A stretch of 13,757 bases of DNA, taken from positions 1-13,757 of the forward strand of contig CACXJP010000040.1 of the NCBI GenBank assembly GCA_902768065.1, written 5' to 3'. Below the pieces are notes generated by a model, which made no database searches, was not told the origin of the DNA, and saw nothing but the letters and a program-made list of their open reading frames with translations. The stretch comes from an uncultured Erysipelotrichaceae bacterium. Its GTDB lineage: Bacteria > Bacillota_I > Bacilli_A > RF39 > UBA660. A program made the position numbers and the translations under genes. Positions within the stretch are counted from its first letter, which is position 1; every line of letters starts with the position of its first letter. Shown here one piece after another: positions 11,069-13,757 of the stretch.

Positions 11069-13705
11069 ATGCACAAATACGTATATTTATTTAAAGAAGG
11101 AAATGCAGATATGCGTGAATTACTTGGAGGAAAAGGTGCTAACTTAGCAGAAATGACTAATATTGGATTACCAGTTCCACAAGGATTTACAATTACAACT
11201 GAAGCATGTACTCAATATTATGAAGATGGACGCGAGATTAATAAAGACATCCAAAAACAAATTAATGAGTATATTGTTAAGATGGAAGAAATCACTGGAA
11301 AGAAATTCGGTGATAAAGAAAATCCATTATTAGTATCAGTAAGATCTGGAGCAAGAGCTTCAATGCCTGGTATGATGGATACAATTCTTAACTTAGGATT
11401 AAATGAAGAAGTTGTAGAAGTTTTAGCAGAAAAATCAAATAATCCAAGATGGGCTTGGGACTGCTATAGAAGATTTATTCAAATGTATTCTGACGTTGTT
11501 ATGGAAGTTGGAAAGAAATACTTTGAAGAATTAATCGATAAAATGAAAGCAAAAAAAGGAGTTACTCAAGACGTTGAATTAGATGCAGATGATTTAAAAG
11601 AATTAGCTACTCAATTCAAGAAAGAATATAAGAAGAAAATTGGTAGTGAATTCCCAACTGATCCAAAAGAACAATTAATGGGAGCTATCAAAGCAGTATT
11701 CCGTTCATGGGATAACCCAAGAGCAAATGTTTATAGAAGAGATAATGATATTCCATATTCATGGGGAACTGCTGTAAATGTTCAATCAATGGCATTTGGT
11801 AACATGGGAGATGACTGTGGTACTGGTGTTGCATTTACAAGAGACCCAGCTACTGGAGATAAAGGATTATTTGGAGAATTTTTAACAAATGCACAAGGAG
11901 AAGATGTTGTTGCAGGAGTTAGAACACCAATGCATATATCTGAAATGGAAGATAAATTCCCTGAAGCATTTAAACAATTTACAGAAGTTTGTAAAACTCT
12001 AGAAAATCATTATAGAGATATGCAAGATATGGAGTTTACTGTAGAACATGGAAAATTATTTATGTTACAAACAAGAAATGGTAAAAGAACTGCTCAAGCT
12101 GCTTTAAAAATTGCTTGTGACTTAGTAGATGAAGGAATGAGAACTGAAGAAGAAGCAGTAGCAATGATTGATCCAAGAAACTTAGATACATTACTACATC
12201 CACAATTTGATGCTGCTGAACTTAAGAAAGCAACTCCTGCAGGAAAAGGATTAGGAGCATCACCAGGAGCTGCATGTGGTAAAGTAGTATTTACTGCAGA
12301 TGATGCAGTTGCATGGCATGAAAAAGGAGAAAAAGTAGTATTAGTAAGACTTGAAACTTCACCAGAAGATATTACTGGAATGAAAGCATCTCAAGGTATC
12401 TTAACAGTTCGCGGAGGAATGACTTCACACGCTGCAGTAGTTGCTCGTGGTATGGGAACTTGCTGTGTATCAGGTTGTGGAGATATCATCATGAATGAAG
12501 ATAAAAAAGAATTTACACTTGCTGGTAAGACTTATCATGAAGGAGATTATATCTCAATTGATGGATCTACTGGAAATATCTATGATGGAATTATTAAAAC
12601 AGTAGATGCAAAAATTGCTGGAGAATTTGGACGTGTTATGGAATGGGCTGATAAGATTAGAACATTAAAAGTTAGAACAAATGCAGATACTCCACAAGAT
12701 GCTAAAAAGGCAAGAGAATTAGGAGCTGAGGGAATTGGTCTATGTCGTACAGAGCATATGTTCTTCGAAGAAGACAGAATCGCAGCATTCCGTGAAATGA
12801 TTTGTTCAGATACAGTTGAAGAAAGAGAAGCAGCTCTTGAAAAAATCTTACCATATCAACAAAGTGACTTCGAAAAATTATATGAAGCACTTGAAGGATA
12901 TCCTGTAACAATCAGATTCCTAGATCCACCACTACATGAATTTGTACCAACAGAAGAAGCTGATATTAAGAAACTTGCAAAGGCACAAGGAAAGACTGTA
13001 GAAGAAATTAAAAACTATATTGATTCACTACACGAATTCAACCCAATGATGGGACACAGAGGATGCCGTTTAGCTGTAACATATCCTGAAATAGCTAAGA
13101 TGCAAACAAAGGCAGTTATTAGAGCTGCAATCAATGTTCAAGCAAAACACAAAGATTGGAACATTGAACCAGAAATAATGATTCCACTAGTATGTGATAT
13201 CAAAGAATTAAAATTTGTTAAGCAAGTAGTTGTAGAAACTGCAGACGCAGAAATTAAAGCTGCTAAATCTAAATTAAAATATGAAGTTGGAACAATGATT
13301 GAAATTCCACGTGCAGCCTTAACTGCAGATGAAATAGCAAAAGAAGCTGACTTCTTCTGCTTCGGAACAAATGACTTAACACAAATGACATTTGGATTCT
13401 CAAGAGATGATGCAGGTAAATTCCTAGATGCATACTATGATAAGAAAATATTTGAAAATGATCCATTCGCAAGATTAGATCAAAATGGTGTAGGAAAATT
13501 AATGGAAACAGCTGTTAAATTAGGAAAACCAGTTAATAAAAAACTACACATTGGTATTTGTGGAGAACATGGAGGAGATCCAACATCAGTTGAATTCTGT
13601 AACTCAATTGGATTAGATTATGTATCATGCTCACCATTTAGAGTACCAATCGCAAGACTTGCTGCTGCACAAGCTCAGATAAAATCTCAAAAAGGTAATA
13701 ATTAA
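11069..13705 (+). CDS. ppdK: Pyruvate, phosphate dikinase
   Basis: Reversibly converts pyruvate, ATP and phosphate to phosphoenolpyruvate, AMP and pyrophosphate in the cytoplasm, working in glycolysis or gluconeogenesis in many anaerobes. The 878-residue product has the full three-part fold. The N-terminal ATP-grasp (about 1-340) has LLGGKGANLAEM, VSVRSGARASMPGMMDT and the LFMLQTRNGKRT end. The swivelling phosphohistidine domain has GGMTSHAAVVARGMG with His454 (Thr452 is the usual regulatory site). The C-terminal PEP/pyruvate barrel has GIGLCRTEHMF, NPMMGHRGCR, FCFGTNDLTQM and the catalytic Cys831 in GICGEHGGDP. Length fits the family (about 874). AAGGAGG at 11053-11059 sets the start. It stands alone between its own promoter and terminator; no PPDK regulatory protein gene is nearby. 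Its codons are richer in GC than the genes around it, as expected for a highly expressed gene. Confidence 0.98.
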   Translation: MHKYVYLFKEGNADMRELLGGKGANLAEMTNIGLPVPQGFTITTEACTQYYEDGREINKDIQKQINEYIVKMEEITGKKFGDKENPLLVSVRSGARASMPGMMDTILNLGLNEEVVEVLAEKSNNPRWAWDCYRRFIQMYSDVVMEVGKKYFEELIDKMKAKKGVTQDVELDADDLKELATQFKKEYKKKIGSEFPTDPKEQLMGAIKAVFRSWDNPRANVYRRDNDIPYSWGTAVNVQSMAFGNMGDDCGTGVAFTRDPATGDKGLFGEFLTNAQGEDVVAGVRTPMHISEMEDKFPEAFKQFTEVCKTLENHYRDMQDMEFTVEHGKLFMLQTRNGKRTAQAALKIACDLVDEGMRTEEEAVAMIDPRNLDTLLHPQFDAAELKKATPAGKGLGASPGAACGKVVFTADDAVAWHEKGEKVVLVRLETSPEDITGMKASQGILTVRGGMTSHAAVVARGMGTCCVSGCGDIIMNEDKKEFTLAGKTYHEGDYISIDGSTGNIYDGIIKTVDAKIAGEFGRVMEWADKIRTLKVRTNADTPQDAKKARELGAEGIGLCRTEHMFFEEDRIAAFREMICSDTVEEREAALEKILPYQQSDFEKLYEALEGYPVTIRFLDPPLHEFVPTEEADIKKLAKAQGKTVEEIKNYIDSLHEFNPMMGHRGCRLAVTYPEIAKMQTKAVIRAAINVQAKHKDWNIEPEIMIPLVCDIKELKFVKQVVVETADAEIKAAKSKLKYEVGTMIEIPRAALTADEIAKEADFFCFGTNDLTQMTFGFSRDDAGKFLDAYYDKKIFENDPFARLDQNGVGKLMETAVKLGKPVNKKLHIGICGEHGGDPTSVEFCNSIGLDYVSCSPFRVPIARLAAAQAQIKSQKGNN

Positions 13706-13717
13706 GCCTTATAAAAT

Positions 13718-13750
13718 AAAGGAATTCCTATTAAATTAGGAGTTCTTTTT
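13718..13750 (+). terminator. Terminator after ppdK
   Basis: A 13-bp stem between 13718-13730 (AAAGGAATTCCTA) and 13737-13749, with two G-T wobbles, a six-base loop and a T run at the end. It lies 12 bases after the ppdK stop. Confidence 0.85.
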
Positions 13751-13757
13751 AATTTGT

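Noticed and set aside
1..13757. Search for tRNA, rRNA, CRISPR arrays, riboswitches and replication origin
   Set aside because: No cloverleaf, spaced direct-repeat array, long structured leader or DnaA-box cluster was seen by eye.

Overview
The window is about 13.8 kb of AT-rich DNA from a bacterium of low-GC Firmicutes type, probably an uncultured Bacilli/Mollicutes-related or Clostridia-related lineage. This rests on the gene set (RNase HIII, CvpA family, pyruvate phosphate dikinase, M3 oligoendopeptidase), strong AGGAGG ribosome binding sites, sigma-A-type promoters and short U-tailed terminators. TGA is used as a stop (the zinc-ribbon gene ends in TGA), so the standard bacterial code applies, not the Mycoplasma code. 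I cannot name a genus from the sequence.

Layout. Bases 1-1553 (+): the 3' end of an M3-family oligoendopeptidase, translationally coupled to dnaJ, then a terminator. Bases 1594-3297 (+): an unusually long thymidylate synthase followed directly by dihydrofolate reductase, with its own promoter and terminator. Bases 3301-4495 (+): a secreted L,D-transpeptidase with PG-binding and SH3-like domains, then a small very basic protein of unknown function. Bases 4494-5734: an IS3-family insertion sequence with inverted repeats, flanking direct repeats and a frameshifted transposase. It sits exactly in the loop of the terminator that lay between the small basic gene and the convergent rnhC. Bases 5743-8200 (-): an operon of two mTERF-like helical-repeat proteins and RNase HIII. 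Bases 8245-10118 (+): CvpA-family membrane protein, thioredoxin and a zinc-ribbon membrane protein. Bases 10119-10970 (+): an unknown membrane protein whose promoter overlaps the preceding terminator. Bases 11011-13750 (+): pyruvate phosphate dikinase with its own promoter and terminator.

The main discovery candidate is the minus-strand operon. Its first gene encodes a 384-residue protein built from about nine 35-residue repeats, and its second a 129-residue protein with the same repeat. The pattern (Gly-aromatic turn, a recurrent Pro, hydrophobics at fixed spacing) is that of mTERF proteins, a nucleic-acid-binding family known to me from mitochondria and chloroplasts. Both genes are packed tightly against RNase HIII, which removes RNA from RNA/DNA hybrids. 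This suggests, as inference only, a bacterial mTERF system acting on transcription, R-loops or RNA.

The second notable observation is the IS inside a terminator hairpin. Its ends would also form a -35/-10 junction promoter if circularised, as known for IS3-family elements. No tRNA, rRNA, CRISPR array or riboswitch was seen. No stretch longer than 300 bases lacks a gene, except the decayed transposase region described below.
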